Assembly (NCBI RefSeq): GCF_000512895.1
Contig: NZ_CP007033.1
Location: forward strand, 774,001-838,000
Source: Dehalobacter restrictus DSM 9455
Lineage (GTDB): Bacteria > Bacillota > Desulfitobacteriia > Desulfitobacteriales > Syntrophobotulaceae
Length of the DNA: 64,000 nucleotides
Reading direction: 5' to 3'
Shown here: positions 41,479 through 50,198 of the stretch, piece after piece
Layout of the letters: every line of letters starts with the position of its first letter
How positions within the stretch are numbered: position 1 is the first letter of the stretch
Translations under genes and position numbers: made by a program
Notes under the pieces: generated by a model
Told to the model about the DNA's origin: nothing
Databases searched by the model: none
What the model saw: the letters and a program-made list of their open reading frames with translations, nothing else

Positions 41479-41491
41479 AGGAGGAAAATTA

Positions 41492-42886
41492 ATGTCCGTA
41501 AATTCAGGTAATAAAGAAAAAGGACCCCGGCAGGAAGTTTCAGTAAGCCGTCGTGGTTTTCTGAAAACCGGGGTAGCCGCAGCAGCGATGGGCGTCATGG
41601 GGGCGATTGCAGCGCCATCCAAGATGGCCAACGCAGCATCAGCTAGTTTAACCTATCAGCCCGCCAAAGGACAATGGTCGAAATTGCGTCCTGTTAACAA
41701 CTATGGCGGTGCTTCAGTACGTTATGCTGAAATTAACAATCAATGCTTAGGTACATCCAAGATTGTTGGGCCAGTAATTCAAACAAACGAGAAAGACGCT
41801 GGATTTGCTTTAGCTTTCAGAGGATTATTAGGCGATAAAGCAAAGTACGGAATAATGACACAAGGCAAAAGATATCCTATGGCGGCTTCTTTTCAAATAC
41901 CGATGTCACCCCTCGCGGCAATGGTCAGTGGCAAGCCAAGTCCAGACAAATTCCAGATTCCGGACCCGGAACAGATGTCCCAACATATTAAAGATTTCGG
42001 GTATTATCTTCGCTGCGACGAGGTGGGTATCGGCGTTATGCCTGATTACGCTTATTACAAAGGCACCCAGGCCCCGCCTCTAGGTGCTTATGTTTCCGGC
42101 GCTGTCCCACTTCAGACGCCAATGACAGATGTTCCTATCAAAGATAAATTACCTTACGTTATTTGTTTGGCAGTAGAGCAGCATTTGGAAACGAGTATGG
42201 CTTCTACAGGGTATGACGGTATTTCAGTTGTCCAATCCATGCGGTCCTACCATGCAGCTGCCAATGCGGCGGTCATCATGGCGAATTATATTCGCAGCCT
42301 GGGTTATAATGCCAGGGCACAGCATTATGTAAATTACGAGGTTGTTATGACGCCTTGTCTAATCGCTGCCGGAATGGGCGAGCTTACTCGAACAGGTGAT
42401 TCTGCCGCCCATCCCCGTATAGGTTTCCGCCATAAATCTTCAGCAGTAACGACAGATTTGCCTTTGGTAGCAGATAAACCGATTGATTTTGGCATGCAGG
42501 ATTTCTGCAGAGTTTGCAAAAAGTGTGCGGATAATTGTCCTGCCCAAGCGATTACCTTTGATGATGATCCTATACCGCACAATGGTTACCTCCGTTGGAA
42601 TACCGATTCTAAGAAGTGTGCAGTATTCCGTTGCGCTAACGATGAGGGTGTTAACTGCGGAAGATGTATCAAAGTATGTCCCTGGAATTCCAAGGAAGAC
42701 TCCTGGTTCCATGAAGCCGGACTGTGGATTGGCAGTAAAGGCGAGACAGCTTCAACATTTCTTAAAACAATTGACGACATGTTTGGCTACGGAACTGAAG
42801 ATCTTACCCAATATCAATGGTGGCTGGAGTGGCCGGAAAATTATAAATTTCAGATACCAGCTGTACCAACTGTACCAGCTAAGTGA
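41492..42886 (+). CDS. rdhA: RdhA7, CprA-type reductive dehalogenase (464 aa)
   Basis: Tat signal SRRGFLKTGVAAAAMGV, then KGQWSKLRPVNNYGGASV, the NNQCLGTSKIVGP block (Cys where relatives have Trp in NDQWLGT), and Fe-S motifs [12 protein letters not shown] and [19 protein letters not shown]. The ending is WWLEWPE followed by a short tail. AAAGGAGG precedes the ATG. By its motifs it is a CprA relative, so halogenated aromatic compounds are plausible but unproven substrates. Confidence 0.92.
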   Translation: MSVNSGNKEKGPRQEVSVSRRGFLKTGVAAAAMGVMGAIAAPSKMANAASASLTYQPAKGQWSKLRPVNNYGGASVRYAEINNQCLGTSKIVGPVIQTNEKDAGFALAFRGLLGDKAKYGIMTQGKRYPMAASFQIPMSPLAAMVSGKPSPDKFQIPDPEQMSQHIKDFGYYLRCDEVGIGVMPDYAYYKGTQAPPLGAYVSGAVPLQTPMTDVPIKDKLPYVICLAVEQHLETSMASTGYDGISVVQSMRSYHAAANAAVIMANYIRSLGYNARAQHYVNYEVVMTPCLIAAGMGELTRTGDSAAHPRIGFRHKSSAVTTDLPLVADKPIDFGMQDFCRVCKKCADNCPAQAITFDDDPIPHNGYLRWNTDSKKCAVFRCANDEGVNCGRCIKVCPWNSKEDSWFHEAGLWIGSKGETASTFLKTIDDMFGYGTEDLTQYQWWLEWPENYKFQIPAVPTVPAK

Positions 42887-42915
42887 TATTGCTTAATTTC
42901 TGATTTATTTAAGAG

Positions 42916-42957
42916 GGTGTCCCGAAAGTATTAAGAAACTTTTGGGACATCTTTTTT
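42916..42957 (+). terminator. Rho-independent terminator after rdhA7
   Basis: TGTCCC.AAAGT and AACTTT.GGGACA form a long stem with a 7-base loop, followed by a six-T run. Confidence 0.88.
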
Positions 42958-43277
42958 ATGTAGCGAACCTTTAAAAGATCGTCCGAACCGCATAGGGCTT
43001 TCAGAATCCTTATTAATAGAACAAATTGTCAAGTATTCTTATAAATCGCAACGCTTATAAGAGGGATGCAACTAAATTATAATCCTCTACTAATTTGTAT
43101 ATTTTAGTGTTTGTTAATATTTGCATGAATTTTTTTTTAATACAAATACATGCTATTATTTATAATGACTGCTTTCCAAATGGGGCTTTAATATGACCTT
43201 TTTATATGACCTCTTCCAACTCGGTGCAGTTACATTAGAAGGTCAATTAATATACAAAATTTTTCTTAGCAATAATA
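42958..43277. other. AT-rich gene-free stretch
   Basis: Between the rdhA7 terminator and the rdhK operators I see no ORF with a ribosome-binding site, no RNA gene and no clear repeat. Confidence 0.6.
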
Positions 43278-43322
43278 TTATCGTACGCTAATATCATTGA
43301 TTCCTTTTTTGGTGTACGCTAT
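43278..43322 (+). promoter_or_regulatory. Paired dehalobox-like sites upstream of rdhK
   Basis: TTATC-GTAC-GCTAA (43278-43291) and TTGGT-GTAC-GCTAT (43309-43322) share GTACGCTA and start 31 bp apart, the same spacing as the pair at 25411/25442. They precede the rdhK at 43407. Confidence 0.5.
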
Positions 43323-43406
43323 GATTAATTTAGCATATGCAAACAATTATCCTAAAGATGACATAAATTTTTTGGTATGTTTAAATTTTTTAAGGGGTGA
43401 ATGATT

Positions 43407-44093
43407 ATGAAGGAAACTCTTAAAGAGCAACTTATCCCAGATTCTTTTCATCCTATAGAAAGATTGCAGAATTTTGTCCATATGGGGGTAGTCCGTAATT
43501 ATCAAAAAGGGGAAACCGTTGTATTACCTGGAGAAACAATAGATAGGATAATATATGTACTTTCCGGTAAACTCACTGTAAATTTTCTGAATGATGACGG
43601 AAGGCAAAAATTGATGTACAAGGCTGGACAATATTCCATAGTTGATCGACTATTTCCGTTAGAAAATTGTTTTGTTCATGTTATTTCAGAAGAAAAAAGC
43701 AAAATCTGTTTTTTTACCAAAGAGCAGCTTTTTATAATCTTTAAACAGGATGATGAAATTCTTAATGAATTTCTCGTAAACTATTCATCAAAATGTTTTC
43801 ATTTTATGAATGGATCAAAGGAGATGGCCCTTTACAACCCATCGATTCGCGTTTTACGATTGATTCATGAATTATGTCTTACTGAAGGTAAAGTAGTTGA
43901 CAACGTCTATGAAATAGATGTGAAATTATCTCAAAGGGCAATTTCAGAAATGACGGGTGTCCATTTTGTTACAATTTGCAGAGTATTTAGCTGGCTAAAA
44001 AAAGAAAATATTTTGCAAAAAACAACAAATAAAATTATTATTAATGATTTGGAACGGCTTAAGGAAATAATCAATGAGAACAGTAAAAACTAA
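43407..44093 (+). CDS. rdhK: RdhK, CprK-type Crp/Fnr activator (228 aa)
   Basis: Opening IPDSFHPIERLQNFVHMGVV, sensor domain VVLPGETIDRIIYVLSGKL and recognition region ISEMTGVHFVTICRVFSWL. The helix differs from the HYVTV type at two places but is shared with the next rdhK. I chose the ATG at 43407, 9 bases after AAGGGG; the ATG at 43401 is too close to the site. It is followed by a terminator and a second regulator gene, so two sensors stand in tandem before rdhB8-rdhA8. Confidence 0.86.
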   Translation: MKETLKEQLIPDSFHPIERLQNFVHMGVVRNYQKGETVVLPGETIDRIIYVLSGKLTVNFLNDDGRQKLMYKAGQYSIVDRLFPLENCFVHVISEEKSKICFFTKEQLFIIFKQDDEILNEFLVNYSSKCFHFMNGSKEMALYNPSIRVLRLIHELCLTEGKVVDNVYEIDVKLSQRAISEMTGVHFVTICRVFSWLKKENILQKTTNKIIINDLERLKEIINENSKN

Positions 44094-44116
44094 ACACCGG
44101 CAGCGGTGTTTTTTTT
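44093..44116 (+). terminator. Rho-independent terminator between rdhK genes
   Basis: AACACCG and CGGTGTT form a 7-bp stem with a 4-base loop, followed by a T run. It separates the two regulators. Confidence 0.85.
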
Positions 44117-44179
44117 ATCTCCGGCAATGGTATGTAGGAATGTGATAGTATAAATAAATATTGAATTGATTTTGAGAAC

Positions 44180-44193
44180 TTAGTAGGGATTAA
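44180..44193 (+). promoter_or_regulatory. Candidate dehalobox upstream of second rdhK
   Basis: TTAGT-AGGG-ATTAA is a 5-4-5 inverted repeat with one mismatched pair, 105 bases before the rdhK start at 44299. The regulator may therefore be controlled by a dehalobox-binding protein itself. Confidence 0.55.
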
Positions 44194-44298
44194 TTTTTTT
44201 TATAACTTCTGCCGAGATCTTAGCCTATGCTAAAAAATGATATTAAGGAAGTTATTAGAATTTGCTTTGGAGACTCTTTTGGCGGGGAGGGGACAAAA

Positions 44299-45000
44299 AT
44301 GGAAAGGGTAATAAGCAATCACTATAGTATTCTGCCAGGTAATTTTTATCCGATTTTGAAACTATGTAATTATACGCATTTGGGGGTCATACGTAATTAT
44401 CGCAAAGGAGATACGATTGTTTTGCCTGGAGAGATCATTAATAAAGTTGTCTTTGTGCTTTCGGGAAAATTGGGTATTAGCTTTATGAATGATGATGGAA
44501 GGCAAAAGTTTATGTTTTACGCTGACCCTTTTACTTTTGCGGACCGATTATTTGCCATTGAGGAATGTTTTGTTCATGTTGTTTCAGAGGAAAGGAGTAC
44601 GGTTTGCTTCTTTGATAAAGAACAACTTCTTAGTATATTTCAACAGGATAAAGAAGTTCTTATTGAATTTATTACCTGTTATGCATCGAAATGCACTTAT
44701 TTTATGCGTGAATCTAAAGAAATGGCAATTTATAAACCATCAGTCCGGGTCTTAAGGTTGCTTTATGAACTCTGCCGTCAGAAGGGAAAAGAAGTTGACC
44801 AGGTTGACCATGTTTATGAGATTGATGAAAGAGTATCACAAAAGGCGATATCCGAAATAACCGGTGTTCATTTTGTGACAATCTGCAAACTATTTCGCTA
44901 TTTGAAGAAAGAAAATATTCTGAAGAAAAATTCAGGCAAGATTATTATCTATGATTTGCCACGGTTACATGATTTGATTGAAGAGTGGATGAAAACTTGA
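44299..45000 (+). CDS. rdhK: RdhK, CprK-type Crp/Fnr activator (233 aa)
   Basis: Opening LPGNFYPILKLCNYTHLGVI, sensor domain IVLPGEIINKVVFVLSGKL and recognition region ISEITGVHFVTICKLFRYL. The ATG at 44299 follows GGGGAGGGG; an in-frame ATG 72 bases upstream lacks a site. It is the regulator nearest to rdhB8-rdhA8 and the best candidate for its TTATA-CTAG-ACTAA operator. Confidence 0.86.
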   Translation: MERVISNHYSILPGNFYPILKLCNYTHLGVIRNYRKGDTIVLPGEIINKVVFVLSGKLGISFMNDDGRQKFMFYADPFTFADRLFAIEECFVHVVSEERSTVCFFDKEQLLSIFQQDKEVLIEFITCYASKCTYFMRESKEMAIYKPSVRVLRLLYELCRQKGKEVDQVDHVYEIDERVSQKAISEITGVHFVTICKLFRYLKKENILKKNSGKIIIYDLPRLHDLIEEWMKT

Positions 45001-45023
45001 ACGCAGCCGAAAGACCATTAGAT

Positions 45024-45055
45024 TGTCGACAAAGTCATTGTCGGCATTTTTTTTA
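45024..45055 (+). terminator. Rho-independent terminator after second rdhK
   Basis: TGTCGACAA and TTGTCGGCA pair with one wobble around a 5-base loop, followed by a T run. Confidence 0.8.
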
Positions 45056-45095
45056 TTTATATCATTATAAAAAAATAAACTGTAAAGAAAAATTC

Positions 45096-45136
45096 TTATA
45101 CTAGACTAAGTCTGGTTTTGTTAAATCTAATACAAT
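45096..45136 (+). promoter_or_regulatory. Dehalobox and -10 element of rdhB8-rdhA8
   Basis: TTATA-CTAG-ACTAA (45096-45109) is centred 28.5 bp before TACAAT (45131-45136), matching the class II layout of the other rdh promoters. Confidence 0.65.
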
Positions 45137-45184
45137 GTTAATTAATTAAGATATTACTAACGAGAAGATAGGAGGTGTAAAACA

Positions 45185-45493
45185 ATGAGTACTTTTTTGA
45201 TTTTCTTAGCGGGTGTCCTTTTTTTAGCCGGTATCCTTTTTATCAAGCCGCGCGCTGCTAAAAATAAAATTTGGCAGACAGTGCTGGTATGGGCTCTATT
45301 TGTCGTTTGGTATTTCATCACATGGATTGGAATTTCGTTTGTTTACATTAATGCCAGCGTAGGGCACGTCAAAGCGACAAGCACCGCAATCTTCTTATTT
45401 GGAGGAATTTCCGTGGTGCTGGCTATCATCTTAGCGCGTATCTTGGGATTCATCACGATGAAGAAAAAAGTAGATCATACGTCACAAGCCTAA
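45185..45493 (+). CDS. rdhB: RdhB8, dehalogenase membrane anchor (102 aa)
   Basis: Three membrane segments and the [18 protein letters not shown] block. An intact T run of seven in codons 13-15 keeps it in frame; the copy at 47202 has lost one T at the same place. AGGAGGTG precedes the ATG. It precedes rdhA8 by 13 bases. Confidence 0.9.
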   Translation: MSTFLIFLAGVLFLAGILFIKPRAAKNKIWQTVLVWALFVVWYFITWIGISFVYINASVGHVKATSTAIFLFGGISVVLAIILARILGFITMKKKVDHTSQA

Positions 45494-45506
45494 AGGAGGA
45501 GAACTA

Positions 45507-46928
45507 ATGTCAGAGATTCCGGAAAAAGGAAATAAAAAACCCAATCAGCAAGCGCACGTAAGCCGCCGGGGTTTTTTAAAAGCAGGTGCAGGGGCCGCTG
45601 CAACGGCCCTCGGCGTGATGGGAGCAATTGCAAGTTCGCCCGGAGTGGCAAATGCTGTAATTGATCTCGGGTACAAAAATTCATTATATAAACAAATGGA
45701 GTATACACCCATCAAGGGCCAATGGTCAAAATTAAAGCCGAAGATGGATTACGGCGGCGCCGCAGTCCATTTTGTAGAGCATAATGATCAGTGGCTTGGA
45801 ACCTCTCAGATTCTGGGAAAGGTAGAAAGAACAAATGAATCTGACGGTGGATTTCCATATGCAATTAGAGGATTACTGGGAAAGAAGTCCCAATATGGAT
45901 TTGTTTCGCAGGCGATAAGATATCCACTCGGAGATGCCCTGATGCTTCCAACGCAGGAAATAAGCAAAGAAAACATTGTAAACGGCGTTCCGAAGCCGGA
46001 TAAACTTCCGATTCCTGATCCGGAGCAAATGTCTCAGCATATCAAAGATCTTGCGTATTATCTGAGAGCGGATGAAGTAGGGATCGGGAAAATGCCAGCC
46101 TATGGCTACTATAAAGCGGTTATGGATCCGCCTGAAGGAGCCTATGCTGCCGGCATTGTTACCCTTGAAACCCCTTATGATGATGTACCTGTTACGGAGT
46201 CAATGCCTTACGTTATTTGTGTTGCTGTGGAACAGCATTGGGAGACGTATGCGGCTTCAACGGGGTATGACGGAATTTCCCTTGAGCAGTCCTTCCGCAG
46301 TTATCATGCTACAGCCAATATTTCTGTCGTCATGGCACAATACATTCGTAACTTAGGCTATAATGCCAGGGCCCATCATTTCGGGAATTATCATGCGGTT
46401 ATGGGACCTCTTTTGATTGCAGCCGGTATGGGAGAACTGACCCGTACAGGGGACTGTGTGGCGCATCCCCGGATGGGATTCAGAAATAAAGTAGCCGCAG
46501 TTACGACAGATTTGCCTTTGGTACCGGATAAACCGATCGACTTTGGTATGCTGGATTTCTGCAGGGTATGTAAAAAATGCGCCGAAACCTGCCCGAACCA
46601 AGCGATAACCTATGATGTAGATCCCATACCATTTAACGGCTACATGCGCTGGAATACCGATGCCTATAAATGTGCAGCGTTTAGAACCGGCAACGAGGAA
46701 GGCGTTAACTGTGGCAGGTGTGTAAAAGTCTGTCCGTGGAATTCCAAGGAAAGATCCTGGTTCCATGATGTCGGAATATGGATTGGAAGCAGGGGACAGA
46801 CAGCTTCATCACTGCTCAAAAAAATTGATGATATGTTTGGTTACGGAACGGAAGAAATTGCTCGATATAAGTGGTGGCTGGAATGGCCGGAAATGTATAA
46901 AATCAGAATACCGGCAGATAAACAATAA
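45507..46928 (+). CDS. rdhA: RdhA8, CprA-type reductive dehalogenase (473 aa)
   Basis: Tat signal SRRGFLKAGAGAAATALGV, then KGQWSKLKPKMDYGGAAV, NDQWLGTSQILGK, and Fe-S motifs [12 protein letters not shown] and [23 protein letters not shown] replaces the usual KEDS. At 473 residues it is the longest dehalogenase here, because the start of the mature part is extended. AAAGGAGG precedes the ATG. Confidence 0.92.
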   Translation: MSEIPEKGNKKPNQQAHVSRRGFLKAGAGAAATALGVMGAIASSPGVANAVIDLGYKNSLYKQMEYTPIKGQWSKLKPKMDYGGAAVHFVEHNDQWLGTSQILGKVERTNESDGGFPYAIRGLLGKKSQYGFVSQAIRYPLGDALMLPTQEISKENIVNGVPKPDKLPIPDPEQMSQHIKDLAYYLRADEVGIGKMPAYGYYKAVMDPPEGAYAAGIVTLETPYDDVPVTESMPYVICVAVEQHWETYAASTGYDGISLEQSFRSYHATANISVVMAQYIRNLGYNARAHHFGNYHAVMGPLLIAAGMGELTRTGDCVAHPRMGFRNKVAAVTTDLPLVPDKPIDFGMLDFCRVCKKCAETCPNQAITYDVDPIPFNGYMRWNTDAYKCAAFRTGNEEGVNCGRCVKVCPWNSKERSWFHDVGIWIGSRGQTASSLLKKIDDMFGYGTEEIARYKWWLEWPEMYKIRIPADKQ

Positions 46929-46943
46929 ATACTGTTTTCTCGA

Positions 46944-46996
46944 AAGAAGCTGCTGCCAGCAATTTTATGGATTGTTGGCAGCGGCTTCTTATTTTT
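46944..46996 (+). terminator. Strong terminator after rdhA8
   Basis: AAGAAGC.GCTGCCA.CAAT and its complement form a stem of about 19 bp with three mismatches and a 7-base loop, followed by a T-rich tail. Confidence 0.88.
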
Positions 46997-47113
46997 AAGC
47001 ACCTATTTAAGGCCTGCTGAAATACGCCATCAATCTCAGTATCATATCTGTCGAGATAAGAGATGGCCTTATATTAACAATGATAAAAAATATTCGTACA
47101 AGGATAGAAAAGA

Positions 47114-47154
47114 TTAACAGTCGATAATGCCCAACATTTAAAAACGAGTACAAT
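47114..47154 (+). promoter_or_regulatory. Dehalobox-like operator and -10 of rdhB9-rdhA9
   Basis: TTAAC-AGTC-GATAA (47114-47127) is a 5-4-5 inverted repeat with one mismatch, centred 28.5 bp before TACAAT (47149-47154). The half-site departs from TAGT, suggesting another regulator. Confidence 0.6.
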
Positions 47155-47201
47155 AAAGCTTGGCAAGGGATATAATTTGTGAAATTAAAGGAGGTGAAAA
47201 A

Positions 47202-47509
47202 ATGAGTACTTTGTTAATTTTCCTGGCTGGTATTCTTTTTTAGCGGGAGTTCTTTTCGTCAAACCCAGAGCCAAGCAAAATAAAACATGGCAGACCGTGA
47301 CTGTTTGGGTAACTTTTGTTATTTGGTTTTTTATTACATGTATAGGGGTATCATTTGTTTACATTAATGCCAGTGTAGGACACGTCAAGGCCACAAGTAC
47401 TGCTATTTTCCTGTTTGGTGGGATCTCGGTGGTTCTGGCCGTAGTGTTAGCCCGCGTATTAGGGTTTATTGGAATGAAAAAGAAGGTCACCGAGTCTTCA
47501 CAGGCTTGA
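47202..47509 (+). pseudogene. rdhB: RdhB9 with T-run frameshift
   Basis: From ATG 47202 (AAAGGAGGTG upstream) the frame ends at TAG after 13 codons. The T run there has six residues; seven, as in rdhB8, would give LFLAGVLFVKPRAKQNK and an intact anchor. The rest, from about 47240 to the stop, is undamaged ([18 protein letters not shown]). RdhA9 behind it is intact. It is either phase-variable, a fresh mutation or a sequence error. Confidence 0.8.
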
Positions 47510-47523
47510 AAGGAGGAAAATTG

Positions 47524-48900
47524 ATGTCGGATCATTCCGAAAGTAAAAAGCTGCCTGGGCAGGTAAGCCGCCGCGGCTTTTTAAAAAGCGGTGTAGCTGC
47601 AGCAGCCATGGGTGTAATGGGAGCGGTCGCAGCTCCATCGAAGATAGCAAATGCGGCTGTAAGTAACTTTGGCTTAGACTATACGCCGGCAAAGGGACAA
47701 TGGTCAAAACTGCGTCCTACTGTCAACTATGGCGGCGCTTCGGTAAGTTTTGCCGAGCATAACGACCAGTGGTTGGGAACAAGCAAGATTGTGGGGCCGA
47801 TTCAGAGATCAAGTGAATACGACTCAGGTTTTACTTTGGCGCTTAGAGGGTTACTCGGAGAGAAGGCCAGATGGGGATTTCTTACCCAGACCAAGCGATA
47901 TCCGCTTACAGATGGAATTGGCTGGGCAATAGCGACGGTTAGCCCGGATGAGATTTGTATCGGTGTCCCGAATGCCGAGAAACTTCCGATACCCGATCCG
48001 GAACAAATGTCCCAGCATATGAAAGATGTTGCGTATTATCTCAGGGCAGATGAAGTCGGTATCGGCAATATGCCGTCCTATGCTTATTATGGATTTAAGC
48101 AGGTTCCGCCCCAGGGGCTGTTCCCCGCGGGTATCGTTCCGCCGGATACGCCGATTCACCAGATCCCGAACACAGAACCGGATTTGCCCTATGTTATTAC
48201 GTTTGCTGTGGAACAGCATTTGGAAACTTATCTAGCCTCGACCGGCTATGACGGAATATCCGTATCCCAGTCATTCCGGTGTTATCATGCCGTAGCAAAT
48301 ATTGCGGTCATTATGGCGCGGTACATTCGGAGTCTAGGTTATAATGCCAGGGCGCATCACTTTGGCAACTACGATCTGGCCGTTCCGCCGGCGCTTATCG
48401 CTTCCGGAATGGGTGAGCTCAGCCGTACGGGAGACTGCGTTGCTCATCCCAGAATGGGATTCCGCAACAAATGCGGCGCAGTCACAACCGATCTGCCGCT
48501 CGTGCCCGATAAACCCATTGATTTCGGATTGCTGGATTTCTGCCGGGTTTGTAATAAATGTGCGGACAATTGTCCGGCCGGTGCCATTACCCATGATAAA
48601 GATCCTGTTGTACAAAACGGTTATCTGCGCTGGAACAGTGATATGAAGAAATGCGCGACCTTCCGGGCCGGAAATGACGAAGGTGTCAATTGCGGCCGAT
48701 GTGTAAAAGTCTGCCCGTGGAATTCCAAGGAAGACTCCTGGTTCCACGAAGCAGGCTTGTGGATCGGCAGCAAAGGCGAGACCGCCTCAGCATTGCTTAA
48801 GAAAATTGATGATATGTTCGGTTACGGTACAGAAGAGATTACCCAATATAAGTGGTGGCTGGAATGGCCCGAGCTTTATAAAATCAATATTCCCAGTTAA
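47524..48900 (+). CDS. rdhA: RdhA9, CprA-type reductive dehalogenase (458 aa)
   Basis: Tat signal SRRGFLKSGVAAAAMGV, then KGQWSKLRPTVNYGGASV, NDQWLGTSKIVGP and Fe-S motifs CRVCNKCADNCP and [19 protein letters not shown]. Asn replaces a lysine inside the first motif. AAAGGAGG precedes the ATG at good distance. The coding sequence is by eye more GC-rich than that of rdhA7. The substrate is not known. Confidence 0.92.
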   Translation: MSDHSESKKLPGQVSRRGFLKSGVAAAAMGVMGAVAAPSKIANAAVSNFGLDYTPAKGQWSKLRPTVNYGGASVSFAEHNDQWLGTSKIVGPIQRSSEYDSGFTLALRGLLGEKARWGFLTQTKRYPLTDGIGWAIATVSPDEICIGVPNAEKLPIPDPEQMSQHMKDVAYYLRADEVGIGNMPSYAYYGFKQVPPQGLFPAGIVPPDTPIHQIPNTEPDLPYVITFAVEQHLETYLASTGYDGISVSQSFRCYHAVANIAVIMARYIRSLGYNARAHHFGNYDLAVPPALIASGMGELSRTGDCVAHPRMGFRNKCGAVTTDLPLVPDKPIDFGLLDFCRVCNKCADNCPAGAITHDKDPVVQNGYLRWNSDMKKCATFRAGNDEGVNCGRCVKVCPWNSKEDSWFHEAGLWIGSKGETASALLKKIDDMFGYGTEEITQYKWWLEWPELYKINIPS

Positions 48901-48929
48901 TTGAATTAACTTAATTTCTAAGTATTACT

Positions 48930-48957
48930 AAGAGGCACGTTACTGAACGTGCCTCTT
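48930..48957 (+). terminator. Terminator-like hairpin after rdhA9
   Basis: AAGAGGCACGTT and AACGTGCCTCTT form a perfect 12-bp stem with a 4-base loop. The downstream tail is AT-mixed rather than a pure T run. Confidence 0.8.
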
Positions 48958-49327
48958 AATAATATTTAATCTAATAGTAGAAAGAATTATCTTTTTCTGA
49001 GTGTCGAATACCTGATCAGAGGAAATATTAAAAGTGTAAAACTTGAGGTTTTAGTTATATGTTAAATTAAAATAGCAAAAATAATTGTATAATAAATTTA
49101 AGTATAATGTAAAATATATGCATTGAATTTGCATTGCTTTTTAAGTACGGTATTTGGTTAATGTGTTCTTCCTGGCGCGGACTAGATTCAATTGTTACGT
49201 TTTTAATTGTTTTTTGGTGTAGAATTTAGTTGCGGGACGTACATCTGTTATTACAAGAGGGATTTAGTGGGTGGCAAAATAAATCCTGGGCTGGTAATGG
49301 TGGTGAATAATTGGAAGGAGGAAGCGT
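48958..49327. other. AT-rich gene-free stretch upstream of rdhK
   Basis: It holds several -10-like TATAAT hexamers near 49090-49110 and an AAGGAGG site for the following rdhK. I see no ORF, RNA gene or convincing dehalobox. Confidence 0.6.
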
Positions 49328-50041
49328 ATGCAATACGATTATGGAAGATGCGAGGGGGCAAGGGCTATTCCTGACACTTTCTATCCGATTGAAAAACTGA
49401 GGGATTTCACGCATATAGGAGTAGTAAAAACCTATGCTAAGGACAGTAATGTAATCTTACCGGGAGGTAAGGATTATATGCTGGTTTATGTGCTTTCCGG
49501 AAGGATAAGTTTGAACCTGATGACGGAAGACGGCAGGGAAAGAGTGATTTATTTTTCAGGAGAAAATGGAATTTTAGGTCGTTTGTATAAGATGGAAAAT
49601 GAAAATGATACTTATGCGGTTGCCATAGAAGATTCTAAAGTATGTCTTTTTTTCGAAGAGCACCTCAGAATTATTTTCCGTCAAGATGAAGACATGATCT
49701 TTGAAGTGCTTAGAAATTGTCTTTCCAAAGTAAGTTATTATATGAGACAAACGATAGAAAGAGACTTTTACAATCCAACGATTAGAATCTTAAGATTGCT
49801 GCATGGACTTTATCTTACCAATGGAATATCGGTAGGAGATTCTTACGAAATACGTATGGACTTATCATTGCAATTTATCTCTGAGATAACAGGAGCACAT
49901 TATGTTACAGTCTCCAAAGTATTAAAGTATTTAAAGGAGCAAAAAATTATTGAAAAGAAAAAAGACAAAATAATTATTCATGATCTGGAAAAACTTAAAG
50001 AATTAACCCATGAGAAGCATATTTATAAATATATTTATTAG
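49328..50041 (+). CDS. rdhK: RdhK, close CprK relative (237 aa)
   Basis: The closest CprK match in the window: IPDTFYPIEKLRDFTHIGVV, then a sensor domain with MLVYVLSGRISLNLMTEDG, FRQDEDMIFEVLRN, YNPTIRILRLLHGLYLTNG, and the recognition region ISEITGAHYVTVSKVLKYL. In CprK this helix reads a TTAAT-type half-site. It stands 250 bases before rdhB10-rdhA10, whose RdhA is also the closest to CprA, so regulator and enzyme match as a cpr-like pair. Confidence 0.9.
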   Translation: MQYDYGRCEGARAIPDTFYPIEKLRDFTHIGVVKTYAKDSNVILPGGKDYMLVYVLSGRISLNLMTEDGRERVIYFSGENGILGRLYKMENENDTYAVAIEDSKVCLFFEEHLRIIFRQDEDMIFEVLRNCLSKVSYYMRQTIERDFYNPTIRILRLLHGLYLTNGISVGDSYEIRMDLSLQFISEITGAHYVTVSKVLKYLKEQKIIEKKKDKIIIHDLEKLKELTHEKHIYKYIY

Positions 50042-50198
50042 AATTAAGTTTGACAATTCATTTTGTACAAATTATTTTTTGAATTCCATTTCATTAGAGA
50101 AATGGAGTATTTTTTTGTATTATTTTAAATTACCTGTGTCTCTATTCAATTTTCTAGTCAACAGTTTAAAACAAAAAAATATTTTGAAGATGTATAGT

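Noticed and set aside
41438-41491. Upstream extension of rdhA7 into rdhB7
   Set aside because: A strong AAAGGAGG site points to the ATG at 41492; the extension is only the end of rdhB7 read in another frame.
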